A stretch of DNA of 64,000 bases from Isoperla grammatica (taxonomy: Eukaryota > Arthropoda > Insecta > Plecoptera > Perlodidae), in the NCBI GenBank assembly GCA_945910005.1, contig OX246743.1:47987637-48051636 (forward strand), given 5' to 3'. This document shows positions 21,457 to 32,338 of the stretch, piece by piece (the stretch's first letter is position 1; each line of letters starts with the position of its first letter). The notes below the pieces were generated by a model. The model saw only the letters and a program-made list of their open reading frames with translations, did not search any database and was not told where the DNA came from. Position numbers and translations under genes: made by a program.

Positions 21457-21488
<32 letters not shown>
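20843..21488 (+). pseudogene. 3' end of a non-LTR retrotransposon (5'-truncated, one internal stop)
   Basis: One frame reads HSIIFKLQKRAIRSIVKANA, then CRPIFVQLELLTLYSLYIYE, a TAG stop at 21098, and continues in the same frame DYLKIKIYNKLPNHIKSS to a final TAA at 21245-21247. The pattern LQKRAIR, C+PLF..L..LTL.SLYIYE, ...IYNKLP is typical of the region after the polymerase domain in Jockey/CR1-type non-LTR elements; the exact clade is not clear. About 215 bp of 3' untranslated sequence follows and ends in an (AAACT)n tail at 21461-21488, as expected for such a retroelement. The copy is heavily truncated and inactive. Confidence 0.8.
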
Positions 21489-21645
21489 CATTAAGTACTA
21501 CATAATAATTACCTTATCAACTCCTTTCCAGTTAGCCTTATGTTGCAAAAACTGTGACATCAATTCCCTTGAATCCATTTGAGATCAACTCTTGAGCAAA
21601 TGTAAATGATAGAGACGTACCTAACCCTGTTCTTTGTCGGTTCAG

Positions 21646-21730
21646 GTTCGAGAGAGTCCTGGGACTTTGCGCCGACTTCCTCAAGAGAAACATCACGCAA
21701 TACAACAGCTTTGTGTCGCTCTCGGTCTAA
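21646..21730 (+). CDS. Pka-R1: PKA type I regulatory subunit, last coding exon (C-terminus)
   Basis: After acceptor TTTGTCGGTTCAG|, a single G completes the Arg codon left by the exon at 16452. The exon then encodes [20 protein letters not shown] and SFVSLSV, ending in TAA at 21728-21730. FVSLSV is the invariant C-terminus of RI subunits. The Tyr of QYNSF matches the residue that caps cAMP in domain B. The usual family sequence LGPCADILKRN reads [11 protein letters not shown] here, with two conservative differences. This closes the gene: the five exons give one continuous frame from KVVPKDYK to the stop, covering both cAMP domains. Confidence 0.97.
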
Positions 21731-22535
21731 TAATCTCCGGGGCGCCCCGCCATTCTACTCTGTAGGCTTCTGTCAGTGCTCACGTACCATTACACGTACC
21801 TGACAAGGGTAACGATGTGATCTTACAGTTTAGCAACTTTTGTACTAGGCAGCTGTGACTTATGCCTGAAAATAGCCTCAAGTTATCTAGAGGATCACAA
21901 AAAGCCGGTGGAGAAAGAGAAACTGAATTAATTTTGTAAGGTATCTTTGTGTGAAAGACGGAAAACTTTTAATTGTGTATGCTCGATAGCGGAGTACCTT
22001 GTTTCAATGGCTAGCTTACAGTTTATGTTGTGCGTACTATTTGTGCACAGTGTGCTAACTTTTGTCGGATCAATTAAATGTTTTTGATGTTAACGTAATA
22101 CTACTGTGTGAAAGTTGATCTATTTTTGAGAAATTAATCTTTGTAAGTGAACCCCCCCCCCCCAAATGTCCTGGAAAACGAAATCAAGATTTCAAATCTA
22201 AATGTACGAAAGCGATAAGATTGTATTGCTAGCATAGTCGTATTTCTCACTTGCCAAATTCTCGGCCGAAAGTTAAGACTAATTCAAAGGAATGATCTTT
22301 TGAATTATGTTAAAGCTGTTCTTAAATGCCATGATGGCTAGTCTGGTAGTTTTGTTTCATTTTGTTTCATTGTTGTATTTTATTTAAATAATTAATTAAT
22401 TAATTAATTATAGTTGTTAATGACCTAACATCAATTGCAGCTTATATTTGCAATTGTGTGCTTTGTGGGGAAATGGCATGCCTAATTTACAAAAGATCTT
22501 TGTTGAGATTTTCAATAAAATCTGTATCTACCTAA
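21731..22535 (+). other. Pka-R1: Probable 3' untranslated region of PKA-RI
   Basis: AT-rich sequence follows the stop codon, with no further reading frame and no splice acceptor I would propose. It contains a 13-base C run near 22,152 and a (TTAA)n-like stretch near 22,390. The transcript end is inferred from the poly(A) signal at 22514. Confidence 0.55.
22514..22519 (+). promoter_or_regulatory. Pka-R1: Candidate poly(A) signal AATAAA for PKA-RI
   Basis: A canonical AATAAA lies 784 bp after the stop codon, just before a hAT-like insertion. A second AATAAA at 22671-22676 lies inside that element. Choice of site is inferred. Confidence 0.45.
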
Positions 22536-22547
22536 TTTAGTAATTAC

Positions 22548-23010
22548 TAGAGCCCAACAAAATGTCTTTATTTTATCCCAAACTTCGTTTTTCCAAATGT
22601 AAATTTCGCGTTTTGGCGGTGTTATTTTTATAAGGCGCATAACAAGCAAAAAGCCATTATATTATGTATCAATAAAGGAATATTACTCAAAAAACGAAGA
22701 CGAGTCATTCGTGTGTATAAAGAGTACTTCCTATTTATTTCCTTTATATATTGAACTCTCTTGCATGTTTTTTTTTTTACACTAGCACTTATTTTTGGCC
22801 AATATTTAACACATATTCGTTAGTTCGGTCTTGTTTCGCGAATACACAGATATTTCGTGGATTCCGTGGTTAACGCTCCAAATCGCATTATTTCGCGATT
22901 CAAAATTTGCATAATTACTTGGCATGCTGACACATCTCGAACGCAATAATCATTTTTAGGGGTATAACAAGTTTGGTTTTATTTCGTAATGTGAAATTGA
23001 CTTGGCTCTA
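22548..23010. mobile_element. hAT-like non-autonomous element, 463 bp
   Basis: The 8-bp sequence GTAATTAC occurs at 22540-22547 and 23011-23018. It directly flanks short inverted ends, TAGAGCCCAACA on the left and TTGGCTCTA on the right. Size and duplication length fit hAT. The interior is AT-rich with scattered TTTCGCGA-type motifs like those at 30,500-30,650, and no transposase frame. The flanking 8-mer is itself palindromic, so the paired flanks could also be read as longer inverted ends. Confidence 0.6.
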
Positions 23011-23018
23011 GTAATTAC

Positions 23019-23596
23019 ATATGTAATTTGTATCTAAATATGAAATACTGCTTACATCAATTTAGTATATAACTTAACAATAGTGTATATTTACTTATTT
23101 ATTTTGTAACAAAAGAAAAGGAACAGCCAATATGTAAATAAAGAAGTTTGACCCTTAAAAGCAATAACAATCTAATTTAAAGAGTGTTGATATTTTTATA
23201 GTACTGCATGTCACTTAGGTTCCTTCCTTTTCTCCTCTTCACACTGCACTTGATTCTATATATACTACATACATCAGCCCTCTAAAAGTCCACTCGCCAC
23301 TGGCGAGTAACAAGAGCGAGCTATTCCATGTCAAAACAAAAGGTCTCTGCTAAATTAAATGCATCAATAGTCATTGTAAATAGTGTATCATGTTTCCCTT
23401 AGTAGCTTAGCCTGCTGGCACACAGAACCGACCAACAAAGAAAAGTTGTCCTCGCCTCGCCCCCACAACACAGTAGAATTTATATGTTTACTGCCCCAGC
23501 AGTCTTATTTATTGGCCCTGCTATCAGTCATCGCTTATGGTGTGAACATCATCAGTAAAAATACTAGAGTACTACTAAAATACTAGAGAGAATTAA
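23019..23596 (+). other. Intergenic AT-rich sequence
   Basis: I see no gene or repeat structure here. A short open frame at 23383-23586 has no recognisable homology. Confidence 0.6.
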
Positions 23597-23728
23597 GATG
23601 GCGAGCTGATGGCAATAGGTAAAGCTCTATACAAAGTAAAGGACTGCAGCTACAATAGAATTGTCATACTAACAGACTCAAAAACAGCGATACAAGCAAT
23701 AGCCAGCAAGAAAGAAGTGGATTTTGAG
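23597..23728 (+). pseudogene. RNase H fragment of a retrotransposon
   Basis: The frame reads DGELMAIGKALYKVKD, then IVILTDSKTAIQAIASKK. This matches the RNase H pattern in which a Glu in an E..AI..AL helix is followed by a catalytic Asp in LTDS..AI.AI. Such domains occur downstream of reverse transcriptase in several non-LTR retroelements. Only about 44 residues remain. The frame then runs into unrelated sequence, so this is a small relic. Confidence 0.65.
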
Positions 23729-24306
23729 GTAAAACAGTGTTCGTATTTGTTTGCTGTGTTCGTTGCGAGTTGGACTGGGCGTCGTTGGCGGGTACGTCGG
23801 GTAGCGTACGTCACACGTAACCGAGATATGAATACATCGATTGGCGTTGGCAACATGTGTTGGTGTATGAAATATCAACGCTCTATGGCAAACGGTTACC
23901 GAGTTATAAATTGGAATTGAAAATTCCAAAATGGCCGCCCGGTCTAGACCACATGTGGATTGTAGGCGATCGTTCGGCCCACAAGGTGGTGCGACCACTC
24001 TTAAGAGTTCGTCTCGTCGACGTGGACTGAACGATCGGAACGGCGGACGTTGCGACGCTTTAAGTGTATGTGACTACCCCACGACGCACAGAAACACAGG
24101 AAATTTAAAATAAGTAAATAGCCTTATACCACGGCCGTCTGTTTTGAGTTCCACTAATCAAAATATTTGTCGATACTAGTAGGTACGATACTAGTATCAT
24201 CACGCCCGCTGCACGCAATGTCGGGAATACATTCAGAAATGTCACGCATAAACGCAGAGTGCTGCAAAACTTGCGTTTTCTTCACGCAAGCACCTTAAGG
24301 CGAGCT
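23729..24306 (+). other. Intergenic sequence with a small hairpin
   Basis: I recognise no gene. An imperfect inverted repeat, CGATCGTTCGGCCCA near 23,967 paired with TGGACTGAACGATCG near 24,024, could form a hairpin and may be part of an old element. Confidence 0.4.
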
Positions 24307-24485
24307 CCTATGGTAGACGCAATGTCCCTGCTTACGTCCGCAAACATTTAGGCATTTTAAAAATCTTGCGGACAGCCACCGTGGTAAACCGGAGCGACAG
24401 AGGCTATACCCCCGCCGTAACGGGAATGACTGCAGACAACGGAACTATACGCACCCAGCCAGCCGAACATGGCGTCTACCATAGG
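24307..24485. mobile_element. Candidate MITE, 179 bp
   Basis: A perfect 14-bp inverted repeat, CCTATGGTAGACGC at 24307-24320 and its complement at 24472-24485, has weak further similarity inside (AATGTC versus CATGTT). The enclosed sequence is GC-richer than its surroundings. No target duplication is evident, so the family is unknown. Confidence 0.5.
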
Positions 24486-25883
24486 GTGCCAGTGCCAACT
24501 CAGTGCCAACTATTAAAAGTAAATGGCTACACTTAACCCTACTTTTTGAAAATGCACTCAGTACGGCTAGCGTATTCGATTGGAAATGGCAGTGCACCCT
24601 AGTGTAGTTATTGCACTAACCGTGTAACATTGCGCAGTTGCACCAATCGAACACTGAAGCCTAGGTGCCCTTGGCTTGCTAGGCAACCGACATAACCTCA
24701 AACCTAGCCCTAGAAAAATAGGTGCCTATACCAGCCATAACCCTACTTTTACAAAATCCAATGCATGCAGCGGCTCAGTTGGGTATCGAACCAAGCATAG
24801 CCAAAATCACTGTATAAAACTACATCTAAAAATTAGGTATTGAACCCAAAATAGCAGGGCACATAACCTACAATTCAATATTTATTCTCCAAAGCTCTGA
24901 ATTTGGTTGGTTGGGATGTTACACCCCTTAGGGGGCGACCCACCACTGGTGTCTAATGTGAGGCCGCCGCCAGGAACGGCTATTTTTAAAAAAATCTCAC
25001 TACTAATTTCATATTTCATTGCATGCACGCACGTACCTTTCCACCAGTCGTAGCTCCTTCAGCGTCGGCTAGGGTAAAATAATTTGGTAGGCAGGGATAC
25101 AAATTTTTTTATTACAGACCAGTCATTTATTGCAGTGCACCAATCTTATTCCAGTACGAGCTTCTAGATGTACTTATATGAAATTACAAACATAATAAAG
25201 ACATTCTGGAAACTTCCCCCATCTACATCAAATACAATCGTACCCTTCCAGTCTAGTGTTGTTGGCAGGAGTGCGGAACAGCGGCCAACACCGTAGAAGC
25301 CAAATTTATGAAAACCAAACATCGCCAAACCGAAAACATCCGCTTATGCATCGTATAGTGGGGCGGTTACTGCCATGTTAGCTGATGGGTCGTAGGGGGG
25401 TTTGGTGGGTTCATTATTATGTCAACAGCTGAAGGTAGGGATATGAAATATTTGCAGATGTATTAGAACTACCCTAATTTGTAATGGTCATCATAAGAAA
25501 AATAGACACAAGCCATAAAAAAAACTTCGGTTTGGTCTTCGGTCAAGTTCGTTTCGAAAACATTTGGGTTCTATTCCATATGGGCGCTAATCCGGCTTCC
25601 CTTGTTGGCTAGTCAAAATAAACGGATGACACGCCGATTCTTTTAGGGCGTTTAGAAATCCCTGGATTTAGTCTAGTCGTAGAGTAATAAAAATAATTTC
25701 CGACAGTTGGCTCTTAAGAACGCTACGAATGTATATGTAAGAATGTATGTATAATGTTCATATAGCATAGCCTATGGAAAAGAATAATTTAAATTCGAAT
25801 GTATTGATTTGAGAACGAGCGCGAACTAGCTCTAGCGCAAACATGAACGTGCAACACAACCATGACATAATAGTAGGGCCTAC
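24486..25883 (+). other. Intergenic sequence, no recognised feature
   Basis: I see no convincing reading frame, RNA gene or paired ends. The patch at 24,900-24,985 (CCCCTTAGGGGGCGACCCAC) is GC-rich and has a small self-complementary core. Confidence 0.6.
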
Positions 25884-27906
25884 GTTAGTTGAACGATGAA
25901 CGACTGTCGTTCTACAATACACAACGATGCACAGCGATTGTGTAGTTGAACGACTGTCGTTCTACAATGCACAGTAAATGCGTAGTTATACGACTGTCAT
26001 TCTTCAATGCACAACAACTGCACTGTGACTGTGTAGGTGAACGGCTGTCGTTCTACAATGCACAACGACTGCACTGTGACTGTGTAGTTGAACGGCTGTC
26101 GTTCTACAATGCACAACGACTGCACTGTGACTGTGTAGTTGAACGGCTGTCGTTCTACAATGCACGACGGCTGCGTAGTTGAATGACTGTCATTCTACAA
26201 TGCACAACGACTGCACTGTGACTGTGTAGTTGAACGGCTGTCGTTCTACAATGCACAACGACTGCACTGTGACTGTGTAGTTGAACGGCTGTCGTTCTAC
26301 AATGCACGACGGCTGCGTAGTTGAATGACTGTCATTCTACAATGCACAACGACTGCACTGTGACGGTGTAGTTGAACGGCTGTCGTTCTACAATGCACGA
26401 CGGCTGCGTAGTTGAATGACTGTCATTCTACAATGCACAACGACTGCACTGTGACTGTGTAGTTGAACGGCTGTCGTTCTACAATGCACGACGCCTGCGT
26501 AGTTGAATGACTGTCATTCTACAATGCACAACGACTGCACTGTGACTGTGTAGTTGAACGGCTGTCGTTCTACAATGCACAGTGACTGCGTAGTTAAACG
26601 ACTGTCATTCTTCAATGCATAACGACTGCACTGTGACTGTGTAGTTGAACGGCTGTCGTTCTACAATGCACAGTGACTGCGTAGTTAAACAACTGTCATT
26701 CTTCAATGCACAACGACTGCACTGTGACTGTGTAGTTGAACGACTGTCGTTCTACAATGCACAGTGACTGCGTAGTTAAACGACTGTCATTCTTCAATGC
26801 ACAACGACTGCACTGTGACTGTGTAGTTGAACGACTGTCGTTCTACAATGCACAGTGACTGTGTAGTTAAACAACTGTCATTCTTCAATGCACAACGACT
26901 GCACTGTGACTGTGTAGTTGAACGGCTGTCGTTCTACAATGCACAGTGACTGTGTAGTTAAACAACTGTCATTCTTCAATGCACAACGACTGCACTGTGA
27001 CTGTGTAGTTGAACGACTGTCGTTCTACAATGCACAGTGACTGTGTAGTTAAACAACTGTCATTCTTCAATGCACAACGACTGCACTGTGACTGTGTAGT
27101 TGAACGACTGTCGTTCTACAATGCACAGTGACTGCGTAGTTAAACGACTGTCATTCTTCAATGCACAACGACTGCACTGTGACTGTGTAGTTGAACGACT
27201 GTCGTTCTACAATGCACAGTGACTGCGTAGTTAAACGACTGTCATTCTTCAATGCACAACGACTGCACTGTGACTGTGTAGTTGAACGACTGTCGTTCTA
27301 CAATGCACAGTGACTGCGTAGTTAAACGACTGTCATTCTTCAATACACAACGACTGCACTGTGACTGTGTAGTTGAACGGCTGTCGTTCTACAATGCACA
27401 GTGACTGCGTAGTTAAACGACTGTCATTCTTCAATACACAACGACTGCACTGTGACTGTGTAGTTGAACGACTGTCGTACTACAATGCACAGTGACTGCG
27501 TAGTTAAACGACTGTCATTCTTCAATACACAACGACTGCACTGTGACTGTGTAGTTGAACGGCTGTCGTTCTACAATGCACTACGAAAGCACAGCGACTG
27601 TGTAGTTGAACGGCTGTCGTTCTACAATGCACAGTGACTGCGTAGTTAAACGACTGTCATTCTTCAATACACAACGACTGCACTGTGACTGTGTAGTTGA
27701 ACGACTGTCGTACTACAATGCACAGTGACTGCGTAGTTAAACGACTGTCATTCTTCAATACACAACGACTGCACTGTGACTGTGTAGTTGAACGGCTGTC
27801 GTTCTACAATGCACTACGAAAGCACAGCGACTGTGTAGTTTAACGATTGTCGTTCTACAATGCACAACGAATGCACAGCGACTGTGTAGTTGAACGACTG
27901 TCGATC
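25884..27906. repeat. Minisatellite array 3: palindrome-containing units of 40 and 51 bp
   Basis: About 2 kb of tandem units mostly alternate between a 40-bp and a 51-bp form, giving a 91-bp dimer over much of the array. Most units contain GAACGACTGTCGTTC or a variant: two 7-bp complementary arms around a T. Some units instead carry GAATGACTGTCATTC, in which both arms changed together and stay complementary; others (GAACGGC...GTCGTTC) keep a G-T pair. The edges are degenerate and the last unit breaks off at GTCGATCTGACG. Short open frames inside are repeat artefacts. Confidence 0.93.
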
Positions 27907-28471
27907 TGACGAAGGGACCTAGAGCGGTACTGGCACGCGAAAACATGAAATTTGGTGAGTGTTTCCGATGTGGCAGAAAAACCCTGTTTTTAATTTTATG
28001 AAATAATATATATATATATTGTGACTGAAACTATGTTGAAAGGTAAGGATGTAACACAGTTACGTTATTTACCATGTGATGAAGTTGTAGTGTATGATGT
28101 AAGATGCACGTTAAAAGTATGAATTACGGTGAAGGTTGATTTAGTTTATATCACCCATATATCAATAATAATATAAATTATAGATGGATTGTCTAAAAGT
28201 AAGTAAAAAGCTTAAACGTGTCATGTCATGTTCCTTGAATATTCCTAAATTAAATGGGTCCAGCTGCCAGCATACAACTTATAAAGATAATTGGACCAAA
28301 AAGGGTTTAGCGTCACTCCTCACAAAGTATAGGTTTTCATCGATTTAACGCAAATTCGAACGGCATTGAAATGTTTGCTACAACAAAAAAACACATTTTC
28401 CCCAATCCATTTTTGAGCCCATACCATCATCAAAGTGTATGGCAATGTCAATAGAAATTCAAATTTAGAGT
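27907..28471 (+). other. Intergenic AT-rich sequence
   Basis: It contains a short (AT)n run near 28,005-28,018 and nothing else I can identify. Confidence 0.6.
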
Positions 28472-28496
28472 AAATCAGTCTTGTCAAGACTGATTT
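28472..28496. repeat. Perfect 12-bp-arm palindrome
   Basis: AAATCAGTCTTG and CAAGACTGATTT are separated by a single T. It could form a tight hairpin or be a binding site for a dimeric protein. No transposon ends or gene adjoin it. Confidence 0.8.
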
Positions 28497-29005
28497 TCAG
28501 CGGGCGACTTGAATTAAAGTGACTAAACCAACCCTGTAGGCTCCGAACACCATCGACGAGTGAGCGATAACCAATCAAAGATCGATATGTCAAATATGAA
28601 TAATCAGTGTTTGGATAGTGCGAAATAAACCACATCGTTGACTTTCACTTGCATGGTATATACGTACATGGTTGTTGAAAACAATGTTGGGTGCTTGGCA
28701 CTCATCATCAGGGTTGTGACTGTACTCAACATCAGAAAAGGTATGAGATCGCGATATTTCTGCTATTATTTCTGCTTGAAATGCAGAAGGTGATTCCCGA
28801 TTTTGGCAGTTAGTCAAATAGTACTGAACAATGAAATCTATTGATACGATAGTAACCCATATTTTAACAATGGCTTTATTTTATTTATAGTCTGCCCAAT
28901 AAAACTGGGTTATGAGGACAATACTTCAAAATAATACTTTTGTGCACTCATAGCAAGGAGGGACATAATTGATGGTATAATGTCTCCTACTGAAAATCAG
29001 TTCTA
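28497..29005 (+). other. Intergenic sequence, no recognised feature
   Basis: A minus-strand frame at 28590-28817 has no recognisable homology, and I do not call it a gene. Confidence 0.6.
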
Positions 29006-29009
29006 GTAA

Positions 29010-29224
29010 CTGAGGGCGTATCTCACCGCTCTGTTTTGTGAGCACTAATGCAGTGGACAAATGCAACAATTAATGACAATTCGTTATAACCATCATTAAT
29101 TGTTGTATTAGTGCTAGTCAACCGTTGAGTGAGAAATATATTTATAATATAAATATATATAACTATATTTCTCACTCAACGAGTCAACTAGCGTCAAAAT
29201 AAAGCATTGGGATACACCCTGAGT
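29010..29224. mobile_element. Candidate MITE built of two hairpins
   Basis: Imperfect inverted ends (CTGAGGGCGTATCTCA on the left; TGGGATACACCCTGAG on the right) enclose two internal inverted repeats. One pairs AGCACTAATGC at 29041 with its near-complement ending at 29115, and also ACAATTAATGA with TCATTAATTGT. The other pairs GTTGAGTGAGAAATATA near 29124 with its complement ending near 29180. The whole resembles a foldback-type miniature element. I could not define the target duplication. Confidence 0.5.
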
Positions 29225-30414
29225 ACAATAAATAGTGCTTTGTTTTTATTTTGTAATTGCTGCTTGCGAAGGCGGCATAGATATTATACATTTCGATCTG
29301 TCATGAAAAATCAACAGTGTACTCTATTTAAATTTGCAACATTTGGTATCTAATTAACAGGACGGTCAACGAATAAAAACGGAATACTGATACTGTCCAA
29401 TATTAGCCAAATCAATATTTTTCTGCCAATTGTAGCAAAAAATAAAGTTTCCGTACTATTTCCCCCCAAAACGTGATCTTTACTCCCTCCCCTCCGATAG
29501 GGAACTTAGTACCAAAGGCGCGAAGTATTTCGGATCACAATTAATGATCCCACCAGAAACAGAGTGTCAGTTTTGCACCGTGGTATCGCCGAAGGTTGCA
29601 AATATAACGTTAACGATTAGCACGACGAGAAAGCCCGCTATTTTCTTCATTGATTACAATTTAATTATTGTTGGTAGCTATCACGAAATTTAAGAGCGTT
29701 GGGAAGTAGTAATTTTACCGCAAAAACATGCGTCTAAACCACTCTTCACGTCCAAACCGATAATAGAATTTCTCTCCAATTTTAAGTCCTAGTACAAAAG
29801 TGTCAAATTGATGTCCTTCATTACGAAAACACGAGATATTAATCTTAAAAGAGTACCTATATAAAAAATAAAAATGATAGAATATATACATTTGTACATA
29901 TTGAAACTACATTGTAGGGATGTCATAGGGTACCCGGGCTACCCGAATCCAGAAATTACCCGAATCCATTTTTAGAATTCGAATCCTAAAAGGGTAGAAA
30001 TATTTGTAAAAAATATATATATTTTACGCGACGATATTATGCGACTACTTTCCTTGAAGCTACAGGCTTGTGGGCGTGGCGAGCGGCCAGCTGGACCCGT
30101 ATTATGTAATTTAATAATTCCTGTGTGTACGAAACGGATTCTGTCGGAAATCACAACAATTTCGGTCGATTGCGAATATGTAACATTTTTAGTGTCCAAT
30201 GCCGTCGGAAACGTATTCTGAGGTACCGAATTGGATTAGGTAGCCTTTTATGCGCGGAAATCATATACGTACATAATTTAACTAAGTTTAAAAAGTTATT
30301 TTGAGTGCTAATAACATCGGAAACTTCACGGTGCGAAGTAAAAGACCATTTGCAAGCATAAGAATAAGATTTTGACAGGTGTAACAGTCTTTTGAACCCT
30401 GCAATACCGATCAC
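29225..30414 (+). other. Intergenic sequence with a hAT-like terminal fragment near 29,917
   Basis: TAGGGATGTCATAGGGTACC at about 29,917, followed by repeated ACCCGAATCC, resembles the left end of the hAT-like element at 16642 (TAGGGATGACATCGGGTA). No matching right end was found. Open frames around 30,000-30,500 on either strand have no recognisable homology. Confidence 0.4.
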
Positions 30415-31174
30415 TAGGGATGGTTGTTTTTCGCGATGCGCGATAAAACGAAAAGTGTAACAAACAACTTTAACACATTTTTTGTTTGTTTTCTTCATGT
30501 TATGACTAGTCAGGAGTCCAAATCAAATCGCGAAATAAAACCATAAAATGACAATAAAACGAATTATGCCCTTATTCGCGAAATAAGAGCATATTTAATA
30601 CTTCACTCCACAAAATAATGCCACATTTTGCATTTTCCCTGCCTGCCACAGGAATGTTTCACAAATTTTTTTTGCAACCCCGGCGCTGACCATTCTTTAC
30701 CCCTCCCACCCGCGCTCTGACCTACTTTTCTCGGTCATTGACACTCGACAGACGTCTTTCGTCTTTCAGTTCTTGTTCGTTTCTTGGTAAGAAAGGATCG
30801 TACAATCTTCTTTTCCTAAAATCATGCTGAAAGTAGCAGTGAGTGCGGCCGATCGGGCTTTTGAGTTCAAAAAAGAAGGATTTTATTTATCAGGGAAAAT
30901 ATTTATGTGTACATATTGTGACTGTAGATTAGAACATAAGCGTAAATACAGTTTAAACAAGCATTGCAAGGCGAATAAACACGTACGTCAAAAAAGGAAG
31001 GCGCATCTAAATAGTGCTGTGAGCTCAAGTTCTACATGCATTACTTACATAACTCTGTTTTAGCACATGTAAATACGATTTGTATTAAAACAAAAATAAC
31101 ACCACAAATCACCATAATTTGGATTTATTAAAACGAAATTTTGAAAAAAATAACACCATTTTCAACCATCCCAC
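30415..31174 (+). mobile_element. hAT-like element carrying a CGGBP1-like reading frame
   Basis: The inverted ends GGGATGGTTG (30417-30426) and CAACCATCCC (31163-31172) enclose about 740 bp with TTCGCG-type motifs near both ends and one reading frame in the middle. The TAGGGATG start is shared with the other hAT-like elements here. The enclosed frame encodes a zinc finger of a kind known from hAT transposases. No clear 8-bp target duplication is present, so the exact ends are tentative. Confidence 0.55.
30824..31063 (+). CDS. Small CGGBP1-like / hAT-type zinc-finger protein, 79 aa, probably transposon-derived
   Basis: This short frame begins MLKVAVSAADRAFEF and contains IFMCTYCDCRLEHKRKYSLN followed by KHCKANKHVRQKRKAHLNSA. 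A Cys-x2-Cys pair with a following His-x4-5-His and a basic tail resembles the DNA-binding zinc finger of CGGBP1. CGGBP1 is a vertebrate protein derived from a hAT transposase. The frame ends soon after the finger, with no catalytic domain. It may be the first exon of a longer hAT gene, a truncated transposase, or a stand-alone DNA-binding peptide. It lies between inverted ends (30415-31174), which supports a transposon origin. No splice donor was convincing. Confidence 0.6.
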   Translation: MLKVAVSAADRAFEFKKEGFYLSGKIFMCTYCDCRLEHKRKYSLNKHCKANKHVRQKRKAHLNSAVSSSSTCITYITLF

Positions 31175-31581
31175 CCATTCCATTACCTGTACCCCTTCCC
31201 CTTACCTACCCCTACTGCCGCGATAAGCGAGGAGATAGTGAAAGATAGCGAGACAGACGAGGTCGAGAGTTCGAGCCGTAAACATCGCGACGGCTGAGTC
31301 GGATTAAAATCACGCTTGGCTACATTGCGTACAGCATACATAGTAAGTGCGTGGACTAAGTGTATAGAAGCACTTCTCGCGGCACTTAATTGCATTTACT
31401 TTAATAGGATTGTCGAGTGCGTGTGTGCGTGTTGTTTAAGTTTTGGTATGTTGTTTATAGTGACGGTCGGGTACTGATAAAAGTGTACCATTGGTAATCT
31501 AATACTCAGTGGCGCTCCACTGTACGTCAGTACAAGTACCGAGTGAGATAATTAAATATTAGTACTATCGCTTAACTTCAG
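31175..31581 (+). other. Possible promoter or upstream region of a candidate exon
   Basis: Intergenic sequence with moderate GC content and several CG dinucleotides. It ends at TTAACTTCAG, which could be a splice acceptor. No TATA box or defined start was identified. Confidence 0.3.
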
Positions 31582-31734
31582 TGCCGCTAATCATCGCCCC
31601 ATATCTTCATCACCGCCCCCCCCCAACGATTCTCCAAGACATCGCTTCGAGATCGCCCACATCGCCATCATCCATCGCCACCCACCCCACTGGAAACATC
31701 GTTGACGACGTGCTGAGGAACCCGGAGGATGAGG
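31582..31734 (+). CDS. Candidate coding exon of unknown gene
   Basis: This 153-bp segment (51 codons' worth) lies between an acceptor-like TTAACTTCAG| and a strong donor-like GAGG|GTGAGT. It is open in the frame ending GNIVDDVLRNPEDEG. The first part is low-complexity and rich in Pro, Ser and Thr, with a C run at about 31,615-31,624. I do not recognise the protein. If real, its intron would run into the large tandem arrays and its partner exons lie outside the window. It may equally be chance. Confidence 0.25.
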
Positions 31735-32338
31735 GTGAGTACAGACATTCATCTTTTTATTTATTCATTGTTGATCACGGCCAAGTTTAGAGGCCTATTT
31801 ATTGCCATTAATTATTCAGGCTAATTATAAAGTATCTAATGGACATTATCTTATGCGTTCAGACTAAAGAACGCTACGGAACTATCTACTTCAATTTATT
31901 AAGTAATCTTATTTATAATATTGTTGTTTAATTAAAACTTTATTGATCGGTGGAATACGCGTCACTCGCTCTCGCGACCTGCCGAGTCGGTGAGTCATCG
32001 GACGTTGATAACAGCACGCGGTATTGCGATCATATGACTTTTATTTTGATTTGTTAAGTTGAACTGGTTTTAGGGTTTTTTCATGTACTTACGTACGCCA
32101 TATTGCCATATTTAACGTGCTTCACATGTCAAAACGATGTATTTTAAAAATGGAAATTAACTATCAAAAACACTATTTGTAAAAAAAAAAAAAAAAAAAC
32201 ACTGTAACTCACAGATAAATAATCAAATCATGTGTATGTGTTAAGTACATAATCAATCTCGCAAAGGAATACACACAAAAGAAGTGTGTAGAACAGCCGA
32301 TCAGCTGTTCGCAAGAAATACCGGCCAAGCCCCTACAG
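31735..32338 (+). other. Intergenic or intronic AT-rich sequence
   Basis: Nothing recognisable beyond an A run of about 19 bases near 32,181. Confidence 0.6.

Noticed and set aside
25946..27946. Short frames in array 3
   Set aside because: They repeat the palindromic unit and have no independent support.
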